64,000 nucleotides of DNA from JAGVSR01 sp031413815 (GCA_031413815.1 JANOFU010000051.1:18541-82540), one strand, 5' to 3'. Counted from the first letter of the stretch, positions 44,135 through 53,826 are shown. Numbers and translations: made by a program. The notes: generated from the letters alone by a model not told the origin.

Positions 44135-44905
44135 TTAGGAACCGGCTTGCGCGGGAAGAGCGTTTATCAGCTTGCGGAGCGTGGCCAGCGTCGAGGCGTC
44201 GAGCCGGCTGTCGATGCGGGCCGGGCGGAAGTGCAGTTGAAAGGCGCGCAGAACGAACGCCATGGCCTCGTCGATGGGCCCGGACGCCGCAATGCCATAG
44301 CCGTATTGGGCCAGAAGCTTGCGGGCTTCAGTGACGGCCTTGCCATCCGCACCCAAACCCAAGCCTTCGCCGCCGTCTTTGATCCGCGCTGGCCGCACCC
44401 ACAATCCGACGCCTTTGCGAGACAATCCGGGCCAGTCGAATTTCTCGCCCGGATCAATCTTGCGGGATGGCGCGATGTCCGAGTGCGCCAAGACGCGCTC
44501 CGGTGCGATGCCATGCCGGGCGATGATGTCCTGACACAAAACGGTCACAGCTTGCATCTGCGCCTTCGGAAAATCGGGATACCCGCCCGCGTGCCCAGGG
44601 TTCTGGATCTCGATGCCGATCGACGCAGAGTTGATGTCAGTTTCGCCGTGCCACGACGACAACCCGGCATGCCAGGCGCGCTTCGCTTCAGCGACCATTT
44701 GAATGATGCGGCCATCGACATCGATAACATAGTGACACGACACCTTGCAGTCGGGCCGTGACAGCACATCGAGCGAGCGCTCAACGGTTTCAAGGCCGGT
44801 GTAGTGCAGCACCAAAATTGTGGGTGTAAGACCGCGCAGCCGCGGCTCAATGTTGGGCGAAGCAAACAGATCCGTGACCAACGGACTATCGGGCCGCTTG
44901 ATCAT
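44135..44905 (-). CDS. N-acetylmuramoyl-L-alanine amidase with peptidoglycan-binding domain
   Basis: Protein of 256 residues. The amidase_2 domain (about 28-160) contains LVLHYTGLETVERSLDVL, CHYVIDVDGRIIQMVAEAKRAWHAG, NSASIGIEIQNPG and VLAHSDIAPSRKIDPGEKFDWPGL, with the zinc ligands His in LHYT, His in AHSDI and Asp in IDPG. A C-terminal PG_binding_1 domain (about 190-250) follows. It lacks a signal peptide, like AmpD, which recycles anhydro-muropeptides in the cytoplasm. Start overlaps the stop of the TerB/J-domain gene by four bases. Confidence 0.92.
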   Translation of the reverse strand: MIKRPDSPLVTDLFASPNIEPRLRGLTPTILVLHYTGLETVERSLDVLSRPDCKVSCHYVIDVDGRIIQMVAEAKRAWHAGLSSWHGETDINSASIGIEIQNPGHAGGYPDFPKAQMQAVTVLCQDIIARHGIAPERVLAHSDIAPSRKIDPGEKFDWPGLSRKGVGLWVRPARIKDGGEGLGLGADGKAVTEARKLLAQYGYGIAASGPIDEAMAFVLRAFQLHFRPARIDSRLDASTLATLRKLINALPAQAGS

Positions 44906-45627
44906 GCGCGGCGGCCCCGCGTGCGGTCGGTCTGGATCGCATCATAGGCCGCATTGATGGCGGCGAGTTTTACCGTTGCCGCCTTGATGACGGCTGGCGG
45001 CGCGCCCTGCCCCATGAGACGATCGGGATGATTGCGTTGAACGAGTTTCACATATTGCGCACGGATTTCGCGCTCACTGGCGTCAGGCGCCACATCAAGA
45101 ACGGCATAAGGGCTCTCCGGGTCATGCACGAACATCGCCTTGATGCGGCGGAAGCGCGCGTCGCTATAGCCGAAGATCTTAGCAACCTCACGCAGGAACT
45201 GGTCTTCGGCCGGGTGTAAGACCCCGTCGGCGCAGGCAATATACATGAGGCAATCAAAGACCTGACGTTTGGTACGCGACTCGGCCTGCAGCAGCGTGTT
45301 GATGCGCCCGGCATAGGTTTGAAACCCAGCGGTGTCCGACTTGGCCAAGTCATAGAGCCTGCGAATGCGGACGCACTCTTGAGGGCTCGCTTCCAAGAAG
45401 CGCTCGAACGCCTCTGCTTCGGCCTTCACTGCAACGCCATCCGCGGCGGCCATTTTGGCGGCCAGCGCGACGAACGCATTGGTGAAGGCGGGCGACTCCA
45501 TCCCGCGCCCGCGCAGAAACCGCGCCAGGCCCAGCCGCCGGACCAGCCGCCTGAAGCGGCGGCTGAACCAACCACCGCGCCGGTCAGCCAGTACTGTATC
45601 GAGAGTGTCTTGCGCCATGCCCTTCAC
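44902..45627 (-). CDS. TerB-like / J-domain protein (DjlA-like)
   Basis: Protein of 241 residues. The middle part (about 45-165, AFVALAAKMAAADGVAVKAEAEAFERFLEA ... CLMYIACADGVLHPAEDQFLREVAKIFGY) is a TerB-like helical domain with two DGxxxxxE-type sites. The C-terminus (about 170-235) is a J domain: SPYAVLDVAPDASEREIRAQYVKLVQRNHPDRL with HPD intact. DjlA in E. coli has this layout but with a membrane anchor; here the N-terminus is basic without a helix. Overlaps the amidase gene. Confidence 0.9.
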   Translation of the reverse strand: MKGMAQDTLDTVLADRRGGWFSRRFRRLVRRLGLARFLRGRGMESPAFTNAFVALAAKMAAADGVAVKAEAEAFERFLEASPQECVRIRRLYDLAKSDTAGFQTYAGRINTLLQAESRTKRQVFDCLMYIACADGVLHPAEDQFLREVAKIFGYSDARFRRIKAMFVHDPESPYAVLDVAPDASEREIRAQYVKLVQRNHPDRLMGQGAPPAVIKAATVKLAAINAAYDAIQTDRTRGRRA

Positions 45628-45861
45628 ACATACCGGCTTTCATGGCGGCCATGAAGCCTCTGTTCCCGGACACATCGCCCGGTCGGGCAGGCACCGGTCG
45701 TTCGCAAGATGACAGCCTTTCCACAGGATTTAGTTGAACAATTTCAGCTGCTCCGGTTACGGAGCGACCTGTGTTGAGTTGTAGGGACTGGCAGCGCGGC
45801 CGCGTCTTGCTAAGTTCCTCCATCGAGTTGCTAAAGACGTTGCGCCGAAACGGAGGGTGCC

Positions 45862-45984
45862 ATGAGGAGCCTCATTCTCGTCATTGCCGCGGCTGCCATT
45901 GCAGGTGTCTGGACCAAGGGTGCGCTTCAGCCAAGTCAACCCGAAACCCAATCGAGTGCATTGATCAGCGCGCCTGCGCGGTGA
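45862..45984 (+). CDS. Small 40-residue secreted or membrane peptide (tentative)
   Basis: Forty codons with GGAGG six bases upstream. MRSLILVIAAAAIAGVWTKG is a hydrophobic leader; the rest (ALQPSQPETQSSALISAPAR) is polar. Placed before the hydantoinase gene with 86 bases between. May be a real small protein or a leader; no family recognised. Confidence 0.45.
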   Translation: MRSLILVIAAAAIAGVWTKGALQPSQPETQSSALISAPAR

Positions 45985-46070
45985 CGGGACATGCGTTGAC
46001 GGCACACACGTTGACGGGAGCGTGGCCGCCCGATAGCTCAAGCGAGGCTTAGCTTCGCGGAGTGGATCGC

Positions 46071-49000
46071 ATGTCAGGCAGTCCCCAGCCTGCGGATCGC
46101 TGGCAGTTCTGGATTGATCGCGGCGGCACGTTTACCGACATCGTTGGCCGCGCACCCGATGGCCGCATCGTGGTGCGCAAACTGCTGTCGGAAAATCCGC
46201 AAGCTTATGACGATGCCGCGCTGGCCGGCATCCGGCAGTGCCTCGGCATCGGCGCGCGCGACGCAATCCCTTCGGATCAAATCGCCAGCGTCAAGATGGG
46301 TACGACGGTCGCAACCAATGCGCTTCTGGAACGCAAGGGGGCCAAGACAGTTCTCGCCATCACTCGTGGGCTTAAAGACCAACTCGAAATCGGCACGCAA
46401 GCCCGGCCGGATATCTTTGCCAAGCAAGTGCGCAAGCCGCAGATGCTCTATTCGCGCGTCATCGAAGCGACGGAGCGTGTGCGCGCCGATGGGGTGGTCG
46501 AGGTGGCTCTCGATACATCCGGCTTGCACGAAGGTCTGCAGCTGGCACGCAACGATGGCTACGAGGCTGTCGCTATCGTGTTCATGCACGCGTATGCCTA
46601 TCCAGAACACGAACGCGTGGCGGCTGGCATCGCACGCAGCTTAGGGTTTGCGCAAATCTCCGTCAGCCATGACGTAGCGCCACTGATCAAAATCGTTGGG
46701 CGCGGCGACACAACAGTTGCCGACGCATATTTGTCGCCGGTATTGCGCACCTACGTGGATCGCGTCGCCCAAGCGCTCAATCCGGATGATGGCATCGACG
46801 GCAGCCGCCTGTTGTTCATGGCCTCATCGGGCGGCCTCAAGCCATCGGGAACCTTCCGCGGCCGCGACGCGATCCTGTCGGGACCAGCGGGCGGGATTGT
46901 CGGCATGGCCGAAACCGCAAAGGCCGCTGGCTTTGATCGCGTCATTGGCTTTGACATGGGCGGCACATCGACAGACGTTTCCCACTTCGCCGGAACGTAT
47001 GAACGCACCTTCGAAACAGACCTCGCGGGCGTGCGGCTGCAAATGCCGATGCTCGGCATCCACACCGTTGCAGCAGGCGGCGGCTCGATCCTCACCTATG
47101 ATGGCGCGCGGTTCCGAGCGGGGCCCGAGAGTGCCGGCTCCCATCCCGGCCCGATGGGTTACCGGCGCGGCGGTCCGCTGACCGTCACCGATGCCAATCT
47201 GATGCTGGGCAAAATCGATCCGGCGCATTTTCCGCGGATCTTCGGTGCAAACGGTGACGAACCACTCGATCATAGTTCCGTCCAAGACGCATTCGCCGCC
47301 ATCGCCACGCAGATCCCCGGCCATCGGACAGCGCACGACGTCGCAGATGGCTTCGTTCGCATTGCCGTTGAAAATATGGCGGCCGCCATCAAGACAATCT
47401 CCATTGAGCGCGGCTACAATGTCACGCAGTACGCCCTACAGTGCTTTGGATCGGCCGGCGGCCAGCATGCCTGCCTCATCGCTGATGCGCTCGGCATGCG
47501 CACAATTCTGATCCATCCGCTGTCGGGCGTACTGTCCGCGTTCGGCATGGGGCTGGCAGATCTGCGGGCGAGCCGCGAACAATCACTGGAAATTCTGTTG
47601 GCACCCGCCGCGATGCGCGAGATCGAAGATCGCGCGTGGGAGCTGGGCAATGCTGTCACTGAAGAGCTTCTCGATGCCGGTGTTGATCACGACGCCATCG
47701 CGTTGAACTCCTGGCTTCACCTTCGCTACGACGGCAGCGAAAGCGCCATGCCGGTTGCGCTTTCTGAACCCGGCCTCATGCAGCGGGACTTCGAAGACGC
47801 TTACCGGAGGCGATTTGGATTTGTGACGCCGGAGAAGTCCGTCATTGTGGCTCACATTGAAGTGGAGGCGTTGGGCGGTGGCAGCGGGGACACGTCTCCA
47901 CCATGCCTTGATCCTCTCGCCCCGCAACCGGCAGCAGCAGCCGCAACGCGGTTCTTCTCACGCGGGACGTGGCATGACGCCCGCACGTTGCACCGGTCGG
48001 CCCTCACGCCCGGCGACTGTGTCTTGGGCCCTGCCATCGTGATTGAACCGCACCTGACCGCCGTCGTTGAAGCAGGTTGGTCGGCGACGCTTGATGCGCA
48101 TCACAATTTGATACTGACACGCGAAGGTGCGCCCGAACGGCAAACACTTGGCACAGAGGCGGATCCCGTTCAGCTCGAAGTGTTCGCGAACCGCTTTATG
48201 AGTATCGCGGAACAAATGGGCGAAGCGCTGCGCCTCACGGCTCAGTCGGTCAACATCAAAGAACGGCTGGATTTCTCGTGCGCAATTTTTGATTCAGTCG
48301 GCGAGCTCGTCGCAAATGCTCCGCATGTGCCGGTGCATCTGGGCAGCATGGACCGCTCCGTCGCGACAGTCATTCGCGCCCACGGTGATGCGATGCGCCC
48401 GGGCGATGTGTTCATGCTCAACGCACCGTATGACGGCGGCACGCACTTGCCGGACATCACGGTGGTGACTCCCGTGTTCAACGGTGACCGCGTTGCATTC
48501 TTTGCGGCCAGCCGCGGGCATCATGCGGACATTGGCGGGCTAACACCTGGCTCCATGAGTCCGCGGGCCCGGACGATCGACGAAGAAGGCGTCTATATCG
48601 ATTGCGTAAGGCTCGTCTCCGAAGGCCAGTTTCTCGAAGCCGGGACGCGCGCGCTTCTGACAGGAGCCAAGTTCCCAGCGCGCAACCCGAGCCAAAACAT
48701 CGCCGATCTCAAAGCACAAATCGCAGCCAACGCGCGCGGCGCGCAGGACCTGCATGCCCTGGTCCGCGACACCGGCGCCGATGTCGTGGCGGCCTACATG
48801 CGGCATGTGCAGGACAACGCCGAAGAGGCTGTGCGGCGGTTGATCACCCAACTGTCAGACGGGCAATTTCGCGTCGAGATGGATCAAGGCGCCACAGTTC
48901 AGGTCCGGATTACGATTGATCACCTTGGTCGCACCGCCACGGTCGATTTCACCGGCACGTCGTCTCAACAGCCCACGAGCTTCAACGCGCCAGAACCCGT

Positions 49001-49688
49001 GACGCGCGCCGCTGTGTTGTACGCGATCCGCGTCATGCTGGGCGAGGCGATCCCTCTCAATGCCGGCTGCTTGCGGCCGCTGACGATCATCGTACCCGAC
49101 GGGTCGATGCTGAAGCCCGCCTATCCAGCAGCCGTTGTCGCCGGAAATACGGAGGTCTCACAAATCGTCACCAATGCAATTTTCGCTGCCCTCGGCGTGA
49201 TGAGTTCCTCGCAAGGCACCATGAACAATCTGACGTTCGGCAACGATCGGGTTCAATACTACGAGACCATTTGCTCGGGCTCACCTGCAGGTCCTGGCTT
49301 CGACGGCGTCAGCGGCGTGCATGTTCACATGACCAACACGCGGATGACCGACCCGGAAATTCTGGAGCAGCGCTTTCCTGTGGTTCTAGACGAATTTTCG
49401 ATCCGCCGCGGATCAGGCGGCCAAGGCCGGTGGACCAGCGGCGATGGCACGCGCCGCAAGATCCGGTTCCTGGAACCGATGACGGTATCGATCCTGTCGG
49501 GCTATCGCGACGTGGCCCCGTTTGGGCTCGACGGCGGCGAGCACGGCGAAACGGGCCAGAATACAATTGTTCGCAGCGGCGGAGCCGAGGAAAACCTGGG
49601 GGGTTGCGGTGAGGCGGCGGTCAAGGCGGGTGATGCCATCCAGATCGAAACGCCTACTGGTGGAGGATATGGAGCGAAGCACACGTGA
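46071..49688 (+). CDS. Fused hydantoinase A/B (5-oxoprolinase-like)
   Basis: Protein of about 1205 residues, the length of the eukaryotic 5-oxoprolinase type. The N-terminal half is HyuA: FWIDRGGTFTDIVG, VKMGTTVATNALLERKGAKT, FDMGGTSTDVSHFAG and IHTVAAGGGSIL. The C-terminal half (from about 700) is HyuB: FSCAIFDSVGELVANAPHVPVHLGSM, MLNAPYDGGTHLPDITVVTPVF and the C-terminal GGGYGAKH. ATP-dependent opening of 5-oxoproline, hydantoins or similar cyclic amides is the family reaction; the substrate is unresolved. ATG at 46071 is preferred over GTG 46062 because GGAG lies eight bases upstream of it. Not in an operon with other hydantoin genes. Confidence 0.92.
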   Translation: MSGSPQPADRWQFWIDRGGTFTDIVGRAPDGRIVVRKLLSENPQAYDDAALAGIRQCLGIGARDAIPSDQIASVKMGTTVATNALLERKGAKTVLAITRGLKDQLEIGTQARPDIFAKQVRKPQMLYSRVIEATERVRADGVVEVALDTSGLHEGLQLARNDGYEAVAIVFMHAYAYPEHERVAAGIARSLGFAQISVSHDVAPLIKIVGRGDTTVADAYLSPVLRTYVDRVAQALNPDDGIDGSRLLFMASSGGLKPSGTFRGRDAILSGPAGGIVGMAETAKAAGFDRVIGFDMGGTSTDVSHFAGTYERTFETDLAGVRLQMPMLGIHTVAAGGGSILTYDGARFRAGPESAGSHPGPMGYRRGGPLTVTDANLMLGKIDPAHFPRIFGANGDEPLDHSSVQDAFAAIATQIPGHRTAHDVADGFVRIAVENMAAAIKTISIERGYNVTQYALQCFGSAGGQHACLIADALGMRTILIHPLSGVLSAFGMGLADLRASREQSLEILLAPAAMREIEDRAWELGNAVTEELLDAGVDHDAIALNSWLHLRYDGSESAMPVALSEPGLMQRDFEDAYRRRFGFVTPEKSVIVAHIEVEALGGGSGDTSPPCLDPLAPQPAAAAATRFFSRGTWHDARTLHRSALTPGDCVLGPAIVIEPHLTAVVEAGWSATLDAHHNLILTREGAPERQTLGTEADPVQLEVFANRFMSIAEQMGEALRLTAQSVNIKERLDFSCAIFDSVGELVANAPHVPVHLGSMDRSVATVIRAHGDAMRPGDVFMLNAPYDGGTHLPDITVVTPVFNGDRVAFFAASRGHHADIGGLTPGSMSPRARTIDEEGVYIDCVRLVSEGQFLEAGTRALLTGAKFPARNPSQNIADLKAQIAANARGAQDLHALVRDTGADVVAAYMRHVQDNAEEAVRRLITQLSDGQFRVEMDQGATVQVRITIDHLGRTATVDFTGTSSQQPTSFNAPEPVTRAAVLYAIRVMLGEAIPLNAGCLRPLTIIVPDGSMLKPAYPAAVVAGNTEVSQIVTNAIFAALGVMSSSQGTMNNLTFGNDRVQYYETICSGSPAGPGFDGVSGVHVHMTNTRMTDPEILEQRFPVVLDEFSIRRGSGGQGRWTSGDGTRRKIRFLEPMTVSILSGYRDVAPFGLDGGEHGETGQNTIVRSGGAEENLGGCGEAAVKAGDAIQIETPTGGGYGAKHT

Positions 49689-50008
49689 CCCGTCACTCCG
49701 TCATCCCGCACGAAGCGCGCCCACTTGCGCGCGAGATGCGGGAACCAGCGCAAAGTGTGCCGAAGGCTCGAAAGAACTTTCGTGGCCTACGCCCGCTTCT
49801 CTCCTGGGTTCCGGCGCGCGATCGGGCAAGCGCAGAGCCCGATCTTGGCCGGGATAACGGACGGTTGAGAGTGTTACGATGTTGCGCGACGGAAGGGCAA
49901 CGGCGGTGGGGGATTTGTTGTCTGCCCTCGCGAAGCTATCCCCGCGCTGCTAGAATCGGGCAATTCTAACCGCCGTGGTAGGATGACGCGAAGGAAGGCG
50001 GATCGCCC
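49689..50008. other. Intergenic region with a degenerate CATCCCG palindrome
   Basis: About 320 bases. TCATCCCGCACGAAGCGCGCC at about 49701 pairs loosely with GAGATGCGGGAACCAG at about 49733-49748, and TCTTGGCCGGGATAACGG lies at 49843-49860. A longer dispersed repeat of the family at 19978. No gene seen. Confidence 0.5.
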
Positions 50009-50836
50009 ATGCTGCGCCGGTGCAAACTTTCGGGTCTGTTCGCGCTCGCAGCGCTGCCGTGCGCGGCCGAACCTCCAACATTCACGCTGGTCACGCCCGA
50101 AGCGGATCTGACATCGCGCCATATCACGGAAGTTCTGTACAAGGCGAAGGCTGGCGAGCGGCTCGATTTTTCGGGTCACGATCTCACCTATCTCGATCTC
50201 TCCGGTCTCGACTTCAAAGGTGCGAACCTGGCTCGCACCGATCTCTATGGCACTGACTTCACAGGTGCCAATCTGAAAGGCAGCGACCTGTCGAACTCGC
50301 GGCTTGATCGCGCAGTGTTGATCCGCGCCGATTTGTCGGGTGCTAATCTTGTTGGTGCGTCGATCTACCGGCCGACGATCTATTCTGACCTCAACTCCAA
50401 CCCAACGGACGCGCCAAAATTTGCCGGCGCCAATATGGCGGGCATCAAAGTGCAAGCCGAGTTATCGGGAGCCGATTTTAGAGGCGCAGATCTGACGGGA
50501 GCCGATTTCCATCCGCTGGAAGACCGGCCCGGCGAAGGCACGCTGACGACGCTGCGCAAGAACGTCGTGCGCTACAGCGACTTCTCCGGTGCAAAACTCA
50601 AAGGCGCGAATTTTGAAGAGGCCGTCTTGACTCTGTCGCGCATGACCGGCGCGGACGTGACCGGCGTGAACTTCCGTGGCGCGGATTTGTCGAAAGTTGA
50701 TTTCGCGGGTGCCGACGTGACGGGTGCCGATTTTACGGGTGCCGACGTCTATGACGCCAACTTCGCTGGTGCCAAGGGGATGGAGACAGTGATCGGGCTA
50801 GATAAAGCCATCAACCTCGACAAGGCACTGCGCTAA
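50009..50836 (+). CDS. Pentapeptide-repeat protein
   Basis: Protein of 275 residues. From about residue 60 to 265 it is built of A(D/N)LxG or A(D/N)FxG pentapeptides, for example GLDFKGANLARTDLYGTDFTGANLKGSDLSNS and ADVTGADFTGADVYDANFAGA, which fold as a right-handed square beta helix. The N-terminus may be a signal peptide (FALAALPCAAEP). No enzymatic motif. Its stop overlaps the histidine kinase stop by four bases in convergent orientation. Confidence 0.9.
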   Translation: MLRRCKLSGLFALAALPCAAEPPTFTLVTPEADLTSRHITEVLYKAKAGERLDFSGHDLTYLDLSGLDFKGANLARTDLYGTDFTGANLKGSDLSNSRLDRAVLIRADLSGANLVGASIYRPTIYSDLNSNPTDAPKFAGANMAGIKVQAELSGADFRGADLTGADFHPLEDRPGEGTLTTLRKNVVRYSDFSGAKLKGANFEEAVLTLSRMTGADVTGVNFRGADLSKVDFAGADVTGADFTGADVYDANFAGAKGMETVIGLDKAINLDKALR

Positions 50837-52179
50837 GCGGCGGGCAAATTCACCCGGAACCGCGCGCCCCCCTGAGGAGATGTCTCGATCTTGATCGTTC
50901 CACCGTGCGCTTCGACGATCTGGCGCACAATCGCAAGCCCGAGCCCACTGCCTCCTGTCGCGCGATTGCGCGAGGTTTCCAATCGATAGAACGGCTCGAA
51001 CACGGCCTCGCGATCCGCTTCTGGAATCCCAGGACCATTGTCATCGACCCGCATTTCGATATGGCCAGCGGCCTTGGCAACGGAGATCTGCGCAGCGCTG
51101 CCGTATCGCAAGGCATTATCGATGAGATTCCCGGCCATACGCCGCAATGCGACTGGATCGCCTGATACAACGGTGAGGCCCGGCCCGACTGCAAGTGATG
51201 CGCGACGCTCGATGTGGTCTTCGCACTGAGACTTTGCGATCTGGGCCAGATCCACAGACTCGCGCCGTTCAGCAATGGCCGCGCCACGGGCCACAGCTAG
51301 CGCGTCGTCGATGAGTTGCCCCATGTCGTCCAGGTCCCGGATGGTGCGCTGACGCGGCTCATCATCGGCCAGCATCTCGGCGCGCAACCGGAGCCGGGTA
51401 ATGTAGGTCTTAAGATCATGGGAAATCGCGCCGAGCAGCACCGTGCGGCCTTTGATGAGCCCCCCGATCCGAGCCTGCATGTCATTCACGGACGTGATGA
51501 GTTTGCGGATTTCCGGAGCGCCGCGCGGTGAGATCGCCACGGGCAGTCCATCTCCCGTAAATCGCGTGACAGACGCGGCGAGCTCACGCAAAGGCTTGGC
51601 TTCGCGCAAGATGCCCAGCAACGCTGCTACGCCGACCAGAGACCCGATAGTGCCGAGCCAAAATCCTGGCGGCAGTCCCATCAGCCGCGGCCCAACATCG
51701 CCGCGTGTTTCAAAGATGGCATAGCCACCTGTTTTGAGCGACACGGCCAACCGGAGCGGCTGGCGCGCGTGCAGCCAGTATTCTCCCAACCGCAACTGGG
51801 TCCAGCGGGGCTGGGTCCCAGGTGCCATCAGTGCGATGACGTCGCGAGAACCCAACTCGTCGAGATAGCGTTTCACCAGCCACTCAACACCGGCGAGCCG
51901 CTGCGCATCGCCGTCTGGTTGGGGGCGCGTGTCTGCAACCGTCACGATTAATGCGTCAGACGTGACCGCACTGAGGATGGTGCCGCGCTGCACTGGATTT
52001 GCCGTCTCAAGCAACTCGATGATACTGGCCGCTTGCGCCGGCAAGGGCAGCGGATTGGCCTGCGTGCGACCTCGCTTCTCCTGCACATACGCAATGCCGG
52101 TTCCCAATGCGACGATGGCCAGCAAAGCGAGCAACACAATCGCCATGATGCGACCCGCAAAACCGAGGCGTCCGAACAT
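50833..52179 (-). CDS. Membrane sensor histidine kinase (EnvZ-like)
   Basis: Protein of 448 residues. Two membrane helices (IMAIVLLALLAIVALGTGIAYVQ and FWLGTIGSLVGVAALLGIL) flank a periplasmic sensor of about 140 residues. A HAMP segment follows, then the phosphorylated histidine in LLGAISHDLKTYITRLRLRAEML. The ATPase domain has MAGNLIDNALRYG (N box), DDNGPGIP (G1) and GGSGLGLAIVRQI (G2). The HDLKT H-box is that of the EnvZ class, apart from the Tyr in place of the usual Pro (LKTYITRL for LRTPLTRL). Signal unknown. Regulator gene is adjacent upstream, three bases away. Confidence 0.92.
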   Translation of the reverse strand: MFGRLGFAGRIMAIVLLALLAIVALGTGIAYVQEKRGRTQANPLPLPAQAASIIELLETANPVQRGTILSAVTSDALIVTVADTRPQPDGDAQRLAGVEWLVKRYLDELGSRDVIALMAPGTQPRWTQLRLGEYWLHARQPLRLAVSLKTGGYAIFETRGDVGPRLMGLPPGFWLGTIGSLVGVAALLGILREAKPLRELAASVTRFTGDGLPVAISPRGAPEIRKLITSVNDMQARIGGLIKGRTVLLGAISHDLKTYITRLRLRAEMLADDEPRQRTIRDLDDMGQLIDDALAVARGAAIAERRESVDLAQIAKSQCEDHIERRASLAVGPGLTVVSGDPVALRRMAGNLIDNALRYGSAAQISVAKAAGHIEMRVDDNGPGIPEADREAVFEPFYRLETSRNRATGGSGLGLAIVRQIVEAHGGTIKIETSPQGGARFRVNLPAA

Positions 52180-52182
52180 GGA

Positions 52183-52899
52183 CTAAATCTCCTTCACGGG
52201 GGCAACGAGAAGATAGCCCGCATTGCGAACCGTCTTGATCAGCACGCCATCGCCCAGCTCAATTTTCTTTCGCAGCCGGCTAATCTGCACGTCGATGGTC
52301 CGGTCAAGCGCTTCGGCGCGGCGCCCGCGGGTCCAATCCATCAATTGCTCGCGTGACAACACTCGGCCTGGACGCGTCACGAAGCACTCCAAGAGTTCGA
52401 AGTCAGCACTCGTAAGGTCCAGAGCGCCGGCGGTTGCGTGCGTCACGCTGCGGGCCTCCAGATCCACCACCAAATCTGAGACATGCAGTTTCTTGTGCTC
52501 GACGGGCGCGGGCTCCAACCGCCGCAGGATAGCGCGGATGCGCGCCACCAGTTCGCGCGGATTGAAGGGTTTGGGCATGTAGTCATCCGCCCCGATCTCA
52601 AGGCCGACAATCCGATCGATGTCCTCGCCCTTCGCAGTCAGCATGATCACCGGAACTCGGGAGCTGGAGCGGACGCGGCGGCAAATCGACAACCCGTCTT
52701 CGCCGGGCATCATCACATCGAGAACGATCAAATCTGGATCGCCAAACTGGGCCAGAAACCGATCAAGCGCGGCACCGCCATCGCCCACATCGGCGCGAAA
52801 CCCCTGCCGCTGCAAATAGTCCTGCAACAGATTGCGGATTTCGAGATCGTCCTCAATCACGAGAATGCGGGGCCGGTCTTGCATCGGGTTATGCGCCAT
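52183..52899 (-). CDS. OmpR-type response regulator
   Basis: Protein of about 238 residues. Receiver domain: ILVIEDDLEIRNLL (acidic pair), phosphoacceptor Asp in PDLIVLDVMMPGEDG, and Lys in DYMPKPFNPRELVARI. The C-terminal winged helix contains LTSADFELLECFVTRPGRVLSREQLMDWTRGRRAEALDRTIDVQISRLRKKIE. Start at 52899 is chosen (ATG at 52884 is also open; 52947 is less likely). Partner of the downstream kinase; the pair is one operon. The gene at 53064 on the other strand is divergent and may be a target. Confidence 0.93.
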   Translation of the reverse strand: MAHNPMQDRPRILVIEDDLEIRNLLQDYLQRQGFRADVGDGGAALDRFLAQFGDPDLIVLDVMMPGEDGLSICRRVRSSSRVPVIMLTAKGEDIDRIVGLEIGADDYMPKPFNPRELVARIRAILRRLEPAPVEHKKLHVSDLVVDLEARSVTHATAGALDLTSADFELLECFVTRPGRVLSREQLMDWTRGRRAEALDRTIDVQISRLRKKIELGDGVLIKTVRNAGYLLVAPVKEI

Positions 52900-53063
52900 T
52901 CCGTCAAAAGAGCGGCTGGGCGGGCCGCGCGCAAGAGCCTCCGCCACCCTTGATACAAATCGTTACATTCCGGCCGGGTGCGGGCAACACCCCGGCAAAC
53001 TCCAGGGCGCAGGTTTCCAGTCGTCGCCAATCACGGCGCAACTTACAGATAGGAGACTCAACA

Positions 53064-53390
53064 ATGTCAAAGATGATCATGATGAAGACCGTCGCTCCTG
53101 CACTTCTTGCAGCGGCGATGTTCGCCGCCGGTGCCTCGATGGCTGAGGCCGGATGGAAGCGCTCAGGCGGCGGCACAGGCCCCCACGGCGGTTCGTGGAG
53201 CTCGTCGGGTAGCGGTTCGTGCGCTGGCGGAACGTGCTCGTCCAATCAGGCCTTCGTTGGTCCCAACGGCGGCGTGACGACGAGAAACGGCAGCACCACC
53301 TGCTCAGGTGGCACGTGCTCGTCAAACGCGACGGTCACCGGTCCGCGTGGCAACACCGCGAAGCGCAGCGGCTCGATCAGCCGGTACTAA
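53064..53390 (+). CDS. Gly/Ser-rich secreted protein with CxGGTCSSN repeats
   Basis: Protein of 108 residues. A signal peptide (VAPALLAAAMFAAGASMAEAG) precedes a low-complexity mature part with two repeats, SCAGGTCSSNQAFVGPNGG and TCSGGTCSSNATVTGPRGN, each with a CxGGTCSSN core (two cysteines five apart). This could be a metal- or disulfide-binding turn; function is not known. AGGAG nine bases upstream of the ATG. Divergent from the two-component system and followed by another small secreted protein gene. Confidence 0.8.
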   Translation: MSKMIMMKTVAPALLAAAMFAAGASMAEAGWKRSGGGTGPHGGSWSSSGSGSCAGGTCSSNQAFVGPNGGVTTRNGSTTCSGGTCSSNATVTGPRGNTAKRSGSISRY

Positions 53391-53406
53391 ACTGAAACGC
53401 TGACGT

Positions 53407-53449
53407 CTGGCCGGTCCTGCGCTGACGTGTGCGGGCCCGGGCCGGCCAG
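53407..53449. repeat. Inverted repeat CTGGCCGG / CCGGCCAG
   Basis: Eight-base perfect arms (53407-53414 and 53442-53449) in the gap between the two small secreted protein genes. A possible hairpin that could separate expression of the two; no U-run follows. Confidence 0.5.
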
Positions 53450-53492
53450 TCCCAATCCCCCTTTCCATTAGAAACGAACGATGGAGTGACCG

Positions 53493-53798
53493 ATGCGCCT
53501 TGTTCCCATGTCCCGAGCTATGCTGCTGGCTGGCATCCTGCCCCTTGCCGCCGCATCCCAACCGGTCGCTGCCTTCGACGGCGAGAAGTTGCGATTGATG
53601 ACGAACCCGGCGGTGATGCACGCAATGGATGCGTGCCAACCCGACAGGTCGCGGCTGTGCGGGGGCGTCGCCATGGGTGGCGGGCGCATCATCCTGTGTC
53701 TGACGGCCAATCCCGAAAAACTATCACCGGTTTGCAGCACGGCGCTCATCAGTGCACTTGGCGCCGTGGTTCAATCCAAAAGTGCCGGTGCCGACTAA
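53493..53798 (+). CDS. Small secreted protein with a cysteine-rich repeat
   Basis: Protein of 101 residues. The signal peptide (MLLAGILPLAAASQPVAAF) is followed by a single Cys-rich repeat: MDACQPDRSRLCGGVAMGGGRIILCLTANPEKLSPVCSTALI. The spacing C-x6-LC-x10-GGRI-x2-CL-x7-LSPxC is that of the Cys-rich (GLG1-like) repeat found in many small alphaproteobacterial exported proteins. Four cysteines likely form two disulfides. Follows the Gly/Ser-rich gene in the same direction. Confidence 0.8.
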   Translation: MRLVPMSRAMLLAGILPLAAASQPVAAFDGEKLRLMTNPAVMHAMDACQPDRSRLCGGVAMGGGRIILCLTANPEKLSPVCSTALISALGAVVQSKSAGAD

Positions 53799-53826
53799 CC
53801 CACACGTGTCTTGAGGGCGAACGACG

